In this document: in pieces, positions 31,446 to 37,133 of the stretch
How positions within the stretch are numbered: position 1 is the first letter of the stretch
Layout: every line of letters begins with the position of its first letter
Source: Candidatus Bathyarchaeota archaeon
GTDB taxonomy: Archaea; Thermoproteota; Bathyarchaeia; TCS64
Assembly (NCBI GenBank): GCA_020354065.1
Contig: CP070640.1
Coordinates: forward strand, 425,964-463,096
Direction: 5' to 3'
Length of the DNA stretch: 37,133 bases
Position numbers and translations under genes: made by a program
The notes under the pieces: generated by a model
What the model was told of the DNA's origin: nothing
The model's input: the letters and a program-made list of their open reading frames with translations, nothing else
The model's database searches: none

Positions 31446-32828
31446 ATGGAGGGCGTAATAGGAGTCTACTCAAAGGAGGATGCCGCCCGGAAGGCGTTGT
31501 ACACTCTCTATGGCGTGCAGCACCGGGGTCAGGAGAGTGCAGGCGTATCTGCGGCCGGGGATCACTCCCTCCGGACATGGAAGGGGAAAGGCCTCGTCTC
31601 CAACGTTTTTGACGAGAGATACCGGTCTTTCACGCATCCGGACGACTACATCGTGATCGGGTGTGCCTCCGGCGAGGACGCAAACAACCTCGAACTGCCC
31701 CCGATTGAATTCAGCTCGGGACGCTACGATTTCTCAATAGCCCTCGACGGGAATGTCCCTGAAAAAGGAGCCAGACCCGACGAGGAGGTCCTGGGGAGAC
31801 TCATCGAAGAGAAGCTAGCCCGGAGCGAAGACATAGAATCAGCCCTGGCTCAGACAATGAAAGGGCTTGCAGACTCGTATTACTCCCTGGTCATGGCGGT
31901 ACTCGATAAAGAGACGGGAAGAAGCGAGCTTGTGGCTGCGAGGGACAGGTACGGCATCAGACCGCTGTACATTGCACACAACGTTGATGATCTGTTCATC
32001 GCCTCGGAGTCGGCTCCCATCGATGTCCTCGAGGGCCTGGGTTTCGCTTTCGACACGAGGCGGGATTTCGTCCCTGGAGCCATCATACGGTGGGACGGGG
32101 AGGGATTGAGTGAGACCCAGGTCTTGGAACCTAAACAGGCGCACTGCGTGTTCGAGTGGGTCTATTTTGGAAGACCGGACTCCGTCATCGAGGGGAGAAC
32201 GGTTCACTCGGTCAGGAAGAGGCTGGGCCACGCCCTAGTGGAGACCCACTCCCTGAGAAAACTTTACGACCTGACGCAGGGTCGAAAAGGGGAGATGGTC
32301 CTTATACCTGTCCCTGATTCAGGCAGATCCGTATGCACAGGAGTCTCTGAGACCCTCGGAGTGGCCTCGGACGAAGGGGTCATCAAGAACGCCTATCTAG
32401 GCAGGACCTACATAATCGACGACCCGAACTTCAGGAAGATAGCCTCGGATCTGAAACACAACATCATCAGGGAGACTGTGAGAGGGAAGAAGGTGGTGAT
32501 CACGGACGACAGTATTGTGAGGGGGACTGTTAGCGAGTCTATAGCTCAGAACCTACTCATGGCTGGGGCAGCGGAGGTCGACTTCCTCGTGAGCTTTGGT
32601 CCCATCTTCTACCCCTGCCTCTCAGACCGCAAGGACAAGACCCTAGCGGCCTCCCGTTACAAGGGGAAGAGCCTGACTGAGGTCGGGGATCTCGTGGCCT
32701 CTAACCTTCCATCTATCAACAACGTGAGGTACAACTCGCCCGAGAACGTGGTCGAGGCGATAGGGCTTCCGAGAGACCATCTCTGCATCCAATGCATGAG
32801 CGGGGAGAAACCCTTTGAAGAGAAATAA
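31446..32828 (+). CDS. amidophosphoribosyltransferase (PurF) homologue lacking the glutaminase nucleophile
   Basis: 460 residues from ATG 31446. The phosphoribosyltransferase half is intact: FEWVYFGRPDSVIEGRTVHS near 237, PVPDSGRS near 295 and the PRPP motif VVITDDSIVRGT at 350-361. Four cysteines matching the iron-sulfur ligands of B. subtilis-type PurF are present (C234, C391, C447, C450). The N-terminal glutaminase domain keeps the QHRGQESAGV segment, but the catalytic Cys1 of CGIxG is replaced: the protein starts MEGVIGV, and the expected Arg-Tyr and Asn-Gly of the glutamine site are not found (GCASGEDANN, ALDGN). It may use free ammonia or another amine, take ammonia from a partner, or be regulatory. 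Confidence 0.8.
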   Translation: MEGVIGVYSKEDAARKALYTLYGVQHRGQESAGVSAAGDHSLRTWKGKGLVSNVFDERYRSFTHPDDYIVIGCASGEDANNLELPPIEFSSGRYDFSIALDGNVPEKGARPDEEVLGRLIEEKLARSEDIESALAQTMKGLADSYYSLVMAVLDKETGRSELVAARDRYGIRPLYIAHNVDDLFIASESAPIDVLEGLGFAFDTRRDFVPGAIIRWDGEGLSETQVLEPKQAHCVFEWVYFGRPDSVIEGRTVHSVRKRLGHALVETHSLRKLYDLTQGRKGEMVLIPVPDSGRSVCTGVSETLGVASDEGVIKNAYLGRTYIIDDPNFRKIASDLKHNIIRETVRGKKVVITDDSIVRGTVSESIAQNLLMAGAAEVDFLVSFGPIFYPCLSDRKDKTLAASRYKGKSLTEVGDLVASNLPSINNVRYNSPENVVEAIGLPRDHLCIQCMSGEKPFEEK

Positions 32829-32939
32829 AGCGTAAGACCGTAGCTATTCCGACCCGCTCCGCCTCAAGCAGCCGCTCAAGCATTAACAAGAAGTCCTAAG
32901 TATCCCCAATCCAACCTATCAGAAAGTGGAGGGACGTCC

Positions 32940-33653
32940 ATGGAGGAGAAGATCATCGGGATTCTCGGGGGCATGGGACCGGAAGCCACTGCAGACCTGT
33001 TCTACAAGATCATCAGGGCCACCCCCGTCGAGAAGGATCAGGATCACATCAGGACGATCATATACAGCAACCCCAAGGTCCCGGACAGGACGCCAGCCGT
33101 CCTCGGGACCGGGGAGAACCCCGTGCCGGAGATGCTCATGGCGGGGAAGAGGCTGGAGGAGGCGGGTGCGGACTTCCTCATCATCCCGTGCAACACCGCC
33201 CACCACTTCATCGATGAGCTGAGGGAGAGCTTGAGGGTCTCTGTCCTCCACATGATCGAGATGACCGCGGAAATGGTGAGGCGGGAGTTCCCGGAGGTCG
33301 AAAAAGCCGGGCTGATCGCCACCGACGGTACGGTGGATAGCCGGATCTACGAGAGATTCTTCTCAAAGTCGGGAATCAACATCCGGGTCCCGGATGAAGC
33401 CCTGCAGCGGAGGACAATGGAGGCAATATATGAGCATATAAAGAGGGGGGAGCTAAGGGAGGGGCGGAGGATCGTCTTGGAGGTAGCTGAGAGCCTGATG
33501 GGGAGGGGAGCGGAGATGGTGATCTGTGGTTGCACGGAGGTCTCCCTGGTCTTGAAGGATGGAGACATCGCGGTGCCGGTTGTCGATCCGATGCAGGTCC
33601 TGGCAGAGAAGGCCGTGGGCATAGCCCTCGGCAGTTTGGAGCTGCCTGCGTAG
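32940..33653 (+). CDS. aspartate/glutamate racemase family protein
   Basis: 237 residues. Start with IIGILGGMGPEATADLFYKI, the family N-terminal signature. The two catalytic cysteines are in IPCNTAHH near residue 83 and ICGCTEVSL near 195. The cofactor-independent family interconverts L- and D-aspartate (or glutamate), and relatives include amino-acid racemases of broader use. ggaggg 8-13 nt before the ATG is a good ribosome-binding site. D-aspartate or D-glutamate turnover would fit with the D-aminoacylase elsewhere in the window, but the substrate is not proven. Confidence 0.87.
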   Translation: MEEKIIGILGGMGPEATADLFYKIIRATPVEKDQDHIRTIIYSNPKVPDRTPAVLGTGENPVPEMLMAGKRLEEAGADFLIIPCNTAHHFIDELRESLRVSVLHMIEMTAEMVRREFPEVEKAGLIATDGTVDSRIYERFFSKSGINIRVPDEALQRRTMEAIYEHIKRGELREGRRIVLEVAESLMGRGAEMVICGCTEVSLVLKDGDIAVPVVDPMQVLAEKAVGIALGSLELPA

Positions 33654-33692
33654 CCGTGGGGCTGAGAACCCGATCTGTTCGAGGCTGACGGG

Positions 33693-33980
33693 TCATCGCA
33701 TTTTTGCATATTTATTATTTATATGCCCTGGTCTCTGCGGAGCCAGGGGTTCTAGGAGTAATTGGCTGAGGCGAATCTCGTACCCGCTCGAGGGGTCGAG
33801 GCCTCTGAACTCTTTGAAGGCGTCGGGGGCCATCACCTCGAACTCCGTCTCGATGACCAGCCATCCGGAGTTCGGGAACCTCAAATCCTCAATTGTCACC
33901 TCTCTGAACTGGAGGACATACCTGCCCTCCTCTCGGCAGACATCTAGGGTGATCACCCTCTCCTCATCATCTAGGTTCAT
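33693..33980 (-). CDS. hypothetical protein, N-terminus uncertain
   Basis: 95 residues from ATG 33980, with gaggt 8-12 nt upstream. The frame is open and coding-like for at least 20 more codons upstream (ending QYRISYHLEVDP just before the ATG) and stays open to about 34211, yet contains no ATG, GTG or TTG there. The visible product is beta-rich and acidic (ERVITLDVCREEGRYVLQF, SGWLVIETEFEVMAPDA). A frameshift in the upstream part, or a rare start codon, could explain it. No domain is recognised. Confidence 0.45.
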   Translation of the reverse strand: MNLDDEERVITLDVCREEGRYVLQFREVTIEDLRFPNSGWLVIETEFEVMAPDAFKEFRGLDPSSGYEIRLSQLLLEPLAPQRPGHINNKYAKMR

Positions 33981-34282
33981 GGGGTCAACCTCGAGATGAT
34001 ATGAGATCCTGTACTGACCCGTACGCGCCGGAGCAGTGTCAACAGGATCTGGCTGAAATGTATGGCGAAAAAGCCCCCGTTCACGTTTAAATAGAGTTCC
34101 AGGGGGTAGAAGAAAAGCCTCCGTTCGAGGATGGTTGAGTGGAACATCTGGTTGAAGATGCCCCGCGCGTGTGGCATATGTTACATCTGAATAAGAAATG
34201 ACGTGACAATTTTATTTTTACAGAAAGAAATTACCACGACGGAGGTTAAATTCAGAAGCTTCTTCCACTCCTCTCCGGGTGG

Positions 34283-34329
34283 TTTTATATTTAAAGTATT
34301 TAAATAGCGGTTCTTGAGCTTATATACTG
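34283..34329 (+). promoter_or_regulatory. multiple TATA-like boxes ahead of the tbp cluster
   Basis: Three AT-rich boxes lie within 47 nt: ttttatat (34283-34290), tatttaaatag (34297-34307) and cttatatactg (34319-34329). The middle one, about 34 nt before ATG 34336, is nearest to leaderless spacing. The third lies too close to the start for this gene and may be used as a repressor site or an internal promoter. The preceding 34191-34282 shows no gene. Confidence 0.4.
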
Positions 34330-34335
34330 AAAGCT

Positions 34336-34662
34336 ATGAAGTTTGTACATCTCAAATCGTTGAGGGACCTAGTGCTGTTAGTAGCTTCGTCTCCGACGAT
34401 GAACGTTATCCAGCACCTTAAAAACGGGGGCACTCATCTCTACTTCATCATAGGCGGAACCCTGAGCGAGATCTTTCTCTACTTCGTCAAGCAGGACACA
34501 CCTGTCGAGGGGGGCTTCATCACCTACAACACCTTTACGGGGGAGATCGGCTACAGCGACAAGCTCATTCACGAGCCGAGCCAGAACTCCTTCCCCGTTG
34601 TGGAGATTGAGAACCAGGATCTGCTCCCCGAGGAGCTGCTGAACAAGGTGAACAAACTGTAA
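34336..34662 (+). CDS. hypothetical protein upstream of tbp
   Basis: 108 residues. No known domain is recognised. The sequence is moderately hydrophobic with segments HLYFIIGGTLSEIFLYFV (about 34-51) and GGFITYNTFTGEIGYSDKLI (about 59-78), and looks like a small folded alpha/beta protein, not a membrane protein. It begins a same-strand run with tbp (33 nt gap) and the TFE-beta-like gene, so it may be part of the transcription machinery or simply share the promoter. Confidence 0.65.
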   Translation: MKFVHLKSLRDLVLLVASSPTMNVIQHLKNGGTHLYFIIGGTLSEIFLYFVKQDTPVEGGFITYNTFTGEIGYSDKLIHEPSQNSFPVVEIENQDLLPEELLNKVNKL

Positions 34663-34695
34663 GCCGAGTATGATAATCTTTAGTAGGTGTGTTGA

Positions 34696-35256
34696 GTGTC
34701 CGAGAAGCAGATCGATATCAGCATCGAGAACGTTGTCGCCTCAGCTTCCCTTGACCAGAAGATCGACCTGTTGGCCATCATGAAGGTTTTCCGGAATGTG
34801 GAGTACAGGCCTAAACAGTTTCCAGGTCTTGTCTTCAGGCTCAAGAGGCCGAAGACGGCGACCCTGATCTTCGGATCAGGGAAGATGGTCTGCACGGGTG
34901 CGAAGTCGGAGAAGATGGCCCGGAGCGCCGTGAAGAAGGTGGTGAGGGAGCTCAAGAACAATGGGATCATCATCCTGGGCAAGCCGACCATCGTCATCCA
35001 GAACATCGTCGCGTCTGCGAACCTCCATGGGAAGATCGATTTGGAGATGGCTGCGGACATCATGGAGAACGTGATGTACGAGCCGGAGCAGTTCCCTGGC
35101 CTCATCTACAGGATGGGTACCCCCAAGGTCGTCATGCTCCTCTTCGCCAGCGGCAAGCTGGTCTGTACAGGAGCCAAGCATGAGGACATGGTCAGGGAGG
35201 CCGTCTACAAGCTCCACGGCATCCTAGAGGAAGACGAGCTCATCTACTACGAATAA
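34696..35256 (+). CDS. tbp: TATA-box binding protein
   Basis: 186 residues, GTG start with aggtg upstream. Two imperfect direct repeats, as in all TBPs: residues about 13-90 (VVASASLDQKIDL, FPGLVFRLKRPKTATLIFGS, GKMVCTGAK) and about 104-180 (IVASANLHGKIDL, FPGLIYRMGTPKVVMLLFAS, GKLVCTGAK). It recognises the TATA box and recruits TFB and RNA polymerase. An acidic C-terminal tail EEDELIYYE is typical of archaeal TBPs. The gene is followed after 20 nt by the TFE-beta-like gene. Confidence 0.96.
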   Translation: MSEKQIDISIENVVASASLDQKIDLLAIMKVFRNVEYRPKQFPGLVFRLKRPKTATLIFGSGKMVCTGAKSEKMARSAVKKVVRELKNNGIIILGKPTIVIQNIVASANLHGKIDLEMAADIMENVMYEPEQFPGLIYRMGTPKVVMLLFASGKLVCTGAKHEDMVREAVYKLHGILEEDELIYYE

Positions 35257-35276
35257 CCTCTCTCTGGGGTAGAGAA

Positions 35277-35639
35277 GTGCCTAGGAAGAACGAGCTGGAG
35301 CGGAAAGCCCTTCAGATCATCCTTGAGGCGGGAGAGGACGGCATCCTCCAGAGCGAGATGTGGAAGAAGCTGGGGGTCACCAGCAGGGAGGGTTCGAGGC
35401 TCGCCCTCAAGTTCGAGGAGAAGGGAGCGGTTGTAAGGGAAAGGGTGCTCCACAAGGGGCGTTGGACCTACAAGCTCTTCTCCCAGACGAAGCTTGTGAG
35501 CCTCGAATCGATACGCGACTGCCCCTGCATAGTCTGCGAGGGATTGGACAAATGCTTCTCCGGCGGGCAGATCTCCCCCATACACTGTCAACAGCTGACT
35601 CTGTGGATGGATCCGAGCCTAGCCGACTCTATCGAATAG
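35277..35639 (+). CDS. TFE-beta/hRPC39-like transcription factor
   Basis: 120 residues with a GTG start. The N-terminal winged-helix (about 1-70: LQSEMWKKLGVTSREGSRLA, FEEKGAVVRERVLHKGRWTY) precedes a cysteine motif C84-x2-C87-x5-C93-x10-C104 (CIVCEGLDKC, then ISPIHC and LTLW). This order and the GG.ISP..C pattern match the 4Fe-4S domain of archaeal TFE-beta and human RPC39. In Sulfolobus TFE-beta partners TFE-alpha in the initiation factor that stabilises open complexes. Placed 20 nt after tbp, it is very likely cotranscribed. C82 is an extra cysteine. Gene symbol left blank because the TFE-alpha partner is not in view. Confidence 0.78.
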   Translation: MPRKNELERKALQIILEAGEDGILQSEMWKKLGVTSREGSRLALKFEEKGAVVRERVLHKGRWTYKLFSQTKLVSLESIRDCPCIVCEGLDKCFSGGQISPIHCQQLTLWMDPSLADSIE

Positions 35640-35664
35640 CATGCCATTCATAACGTGATGGGAC

Positions 35665-36660
35665 TTGGAAGGCTGGAAGGAATATCTGAAGTACATTGTA
35701 TTCTTCGTTGTCCTAGCTGCGATAGCCCTGGGCGGCCTACAAGTCCTGAAGACCACGTTGAAGACTAGATATCCCGTGATGGTGGTCGTTTCTGAGAGCA
35801 TGATCCCAACATTGGGCGTCGGAGATTTCATCATAGTGGGTCAGATCCAAGATTTCTCCGAGATCGTCGCAGAGCCCGCGCCAATAGGTGACATCTTCGT
35901 CTATCGGAGGACTGGTTCCTCTGACGAGTACATCGTTCACAGGGCTATCGAGAAGGAGTTGTTAGATGATGAGTGGCAGTTCGTGACGAAGGGAGACAAC
36001 AATATCGGTGAAGACTGGCCTCCTATTAAGGAGTCGAGGGTCATGGGGAAGGTGGTCGGTAGAGTCCCAGTGATTGGATATTTCCCTCTATTTATCAAGA
36101 CCTCCCTAGGTTTCGTTCTGGTGGCTCTCATCATGGTCCTTGTTTTCTTCGCAGATCACATCATGCCAGAGAAGAGGCTGGAGAAGACCGGGGGCAGATT
36201 TCCCTGGCTGTCTGTCGCACCGTTCGTTGTCACGCCCATCGTTTTCGCCCTGTTCTTCACAGTCACTGACACCCGTCTCGAATACGAGCTGATCGCCTTG
36301 GCTGCATGGTATCTGGGTTGTGTGATCGCGCCCCTTGCATTTGACGACGACGATATGGGCCTCATGTTCTGGCTGTATCACTTCGTGTTGACCATGCTCC
36401 CCCTGGGCTGTGACATTGTGTGGCGGTTGACGGGCATAACCCCAAGCGAGTGGTGGTATGTCGAGGGAAGCACGGTCCCCATCACATGGCTCCTGCAGCG
36501 GGAGACCCCCATGTTCTACGAGGCCTTCGGGAGGTTGGTGATGCTGCTCTTACCCGGATGCGCCATCTTCCTGCTCCTCATCGCAGCGAAGAGATGGGGG
36601 ATACAACCGATGACTAACTTGAGCAGGAGAATGAGGGGCTCCAAAGAAAACGATTATTAG
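35665..36660 (+). CDS. signal peptidase I (S26B type) with multi-TM C-terminal extension
   Basis: 331 residues, TTG start. After an N-terminal membrane helix (about 10-26), the catalytic residues of archaeal/ER signal peptidases are seen: Ser45 in SESMIPTL, His92 in EYIVHRAIEK, and Asp111 in TKGDNN; the bacterial Lys is replaced by His. The enzyme cleaves signal peptides of exported proteins on the outer membrane face. Typical archaeal enzymes have about 180-220 residues; here about 170 further residues carry several hydrophobic segments (about 148-168, 182-202, 210-228, 230-253, 288-314) of unknown role. It lies 25 nt after the TFE-beta-like gene. Confidence 0.85.
   Translation: MEGWKEYLKYIVFFVVLAAIALGGLQVLKTTLKTRYPVMVVVSESMIPTLGVGDFIIVGQIQDFSEIVAEPAPIGDIFVYRRTGSSDEYIVHRAIEKELLDDEWQFVTKGDNNIGEDWPPIKESRVMGKVVGRVPVIGYFPLFIKTSLGFVLVALIMVLVFFADHIMPEKRLEKTGGRFPWLSVAPFVVTPIVFALFFTVTDTRLEYELIALAAWYLGCVIAPLAFDDDDMGLMFWLYHFVLTMLPLGCDIVWRLTGITPSEWWYVEGSTVPITWLLQRETPMFYEAFGRLVMLLLPGCAIFLLLIAAKRWGIQPMTNLSRRMRGSKENDY
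36652..36660 (+). promoter_or_regulatory. TATA-like box for the HdrC-like gene
   Basis: gattattag is centred about 26 nt before the TTG at 36682 and overlaps the end of the signal peptidase gene. Spacing suggests a leaderless start at TTG 36682. Confidence 0.35.
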
Positions 36661-36681
36661 AATTCACCGTCCCTCTGGTCT

Positions 36682-37133
36682 TTGATCGCTTTGATAATAC
36701 GGGCGGACTACCGGGCCGAGGACGACTCCCTTATGCTGAAGGAGGCTTCTGAGATCTGCCTAAAATGCGGCGTGTGTTGCGTTGTAAAGGGGCATTCCTG
36801 TCACGTCCAGTTTGAGGAGCAATTCACACCAAAAGAAACGTATGTTTATGACTGCCTAAGCGCCGAGACACCGGTTGAGAACCCCAATATTTGGTTATGC
36901 GTTTCCTGCCACAAGTGTGAGGAGTTGTGCCCATATGAGGTCTCGCCTATCAGTTTCATCGAGGCGATCAAAGCTAAAGCCTTCGAGGAGAGACAAGCTC
37001 ACCCGGTCATCCAAAGCGAAGTGAGCAACATCCTCTTGACAGGGTACGCTTTTCCGTTGACGAGCGCCTCCCAGAGGCAGAGGCAGCAACTTGGCCTCGA
37101 TCCTCCAGACACATCCTCGGCTGAAGAACTGCG
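36682..37133 (+). CDS. HdrC-like iron-sulfur protein (partial, runs off the end)
   Basis: Open from TTG 36682 (other starts: TTG 36691, ATG 36733) to the window end, 150 codons visible. Two cysteine clusters: the first reads CLKCGVCC then a cysteine seven residues on (C26, C29, C32, C33, C40), the second is CVSCHKCEELCP (C73, C76, C79, C83), a canonical CxxCxxCxxxCP. An RAxYRAEDDS-like N-terminus and a long helix after the second cluster resemble heterodisulfide reductase subunit C. The first motif lacks the usual CxxCxxCxxxCP, so this may be a divergent electron-transfer module. In Hdr complexes this subunit passes electrons to HdrB; no HdrA or HdrB is in view. Confidence 0.65.
   Translation, partial: MIALIIRADYRAEDDSLMLKEASEICLKCGVCCVVKGHSCHVQFEEQFTPKETYVYDCLSAETPVENPNIWLCVSCHKCEELCPYEVSPISFIEAIKAKAFEERQAHPVIQSEVSNILLTGYAFPLTSASQRQRQQLGLDPPDTSSAEEL

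Noticed and set aside
1-37133. CRISPR array, insertion sequence or complete phage element
   Set aside because: No regularly spaced repeats, transposase, cas or phage structural genes were seen; the only traces of mobility are the tRNA-Ser repeats.

Overview
The window comes from an archaeon, most probably a TACK-lineage organism of the Bathyarchaeia type (lineage is an inference from gene content; no marker-gene tree was possible). The signs are a TATA-binding protein, an hRPC39/TFE-beta-like factor, an aKMT-type protein-lysine methyltransferase, an archaeal/ER-type signal peptidase (Ser/His/Asp), split GMP synthase, ferredoxin-dependent 2-oxoacid oxidoreductase, a Hdr-C-like protein, and many genes whose start codon lies about 26-30 nt downstream of a TATA-like box, as expected for leaderless archaeal transcripts. 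Coding sequence is GC-rich, which produces many long but spurious antisense frames.

Layout. 1-8.8 kb: a four-subunit 2-oxoacid:ferredoxin oxidoreductase operon (korDABC order), two Nudix hydrolases, a hydantoinase A/B pair, a lone HypC and inorganic pyrophosphatase. 8.8-13.7 kb: cupin, TrmI tRNA methyltransferase, GNAT/YoaP-like acetyltransferase, DedA-type membrane protein, orphan D12-class adenine methylase, M42 peptidase. 13.7-15.7 kb: an AT-richer, gene-poor stretch with a HAD hydrolase, tRNA-Ser(GCU), two imperfect copies of the tRNA 3' end, a run of perfect stem-loops and a 35-residue membrane mini-protein. 15.7-19.1 kb: a membrane-anchored beta-propeller/glycoside-hydrolase-like protein, a TatD hydrolase and a 44-residue membrane mini-protein. 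19.1-26.1 kb: HpcH/HpaI aldolase, GMP synthase ATPPase subunit with insertions, D-aminoacylase, malate/lactate dehydrogenase 2 family, threonine aldolase, MBL-fold protein, two small unknown genes. 26.1-30.4 kb: nuclease-like protein, CMD-family protein, HAD hydrolase, GIY-YIG (DUF123), aKMT, then a decayed patch with a frameshifted tag remnant. 30.4-33.7 kb: DUF169 protein, a PurF homologue without its catalytic cysteine, aspartate/glutamate racemase. 34.2-37.1 kb: an unknown 108-residue protein, TBP, TFE-beta-like factor, signal peptidase with a multi-TM tail, and the start of an HdrC-like gene that runs off the end.

Together the catabolic genes suggest a peptide and amino-acid degrading, ferredoxin-based anaerobe: M42 peptidase, D-aminoacylase, hydantoinase and racemase could release or convert amino acids (including D-forms), threonine aldolase would split hydroxy-amino acids, and Kor would oxidise the resulting 2-oxo acids to acyl-CoA with reduced ferredoxin.

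The most noteworthy points are the glutaminase-dead PurF homologue with an intact phosphoribosyltransferase half, the propeller plus GH-A-like fusion protein, the tRNA-Ser 3'-end repeats that bracket an AT-rich gene, the TBP/TFE-beta gene cluster with an unknown partner, and three membrane mini-proteins.
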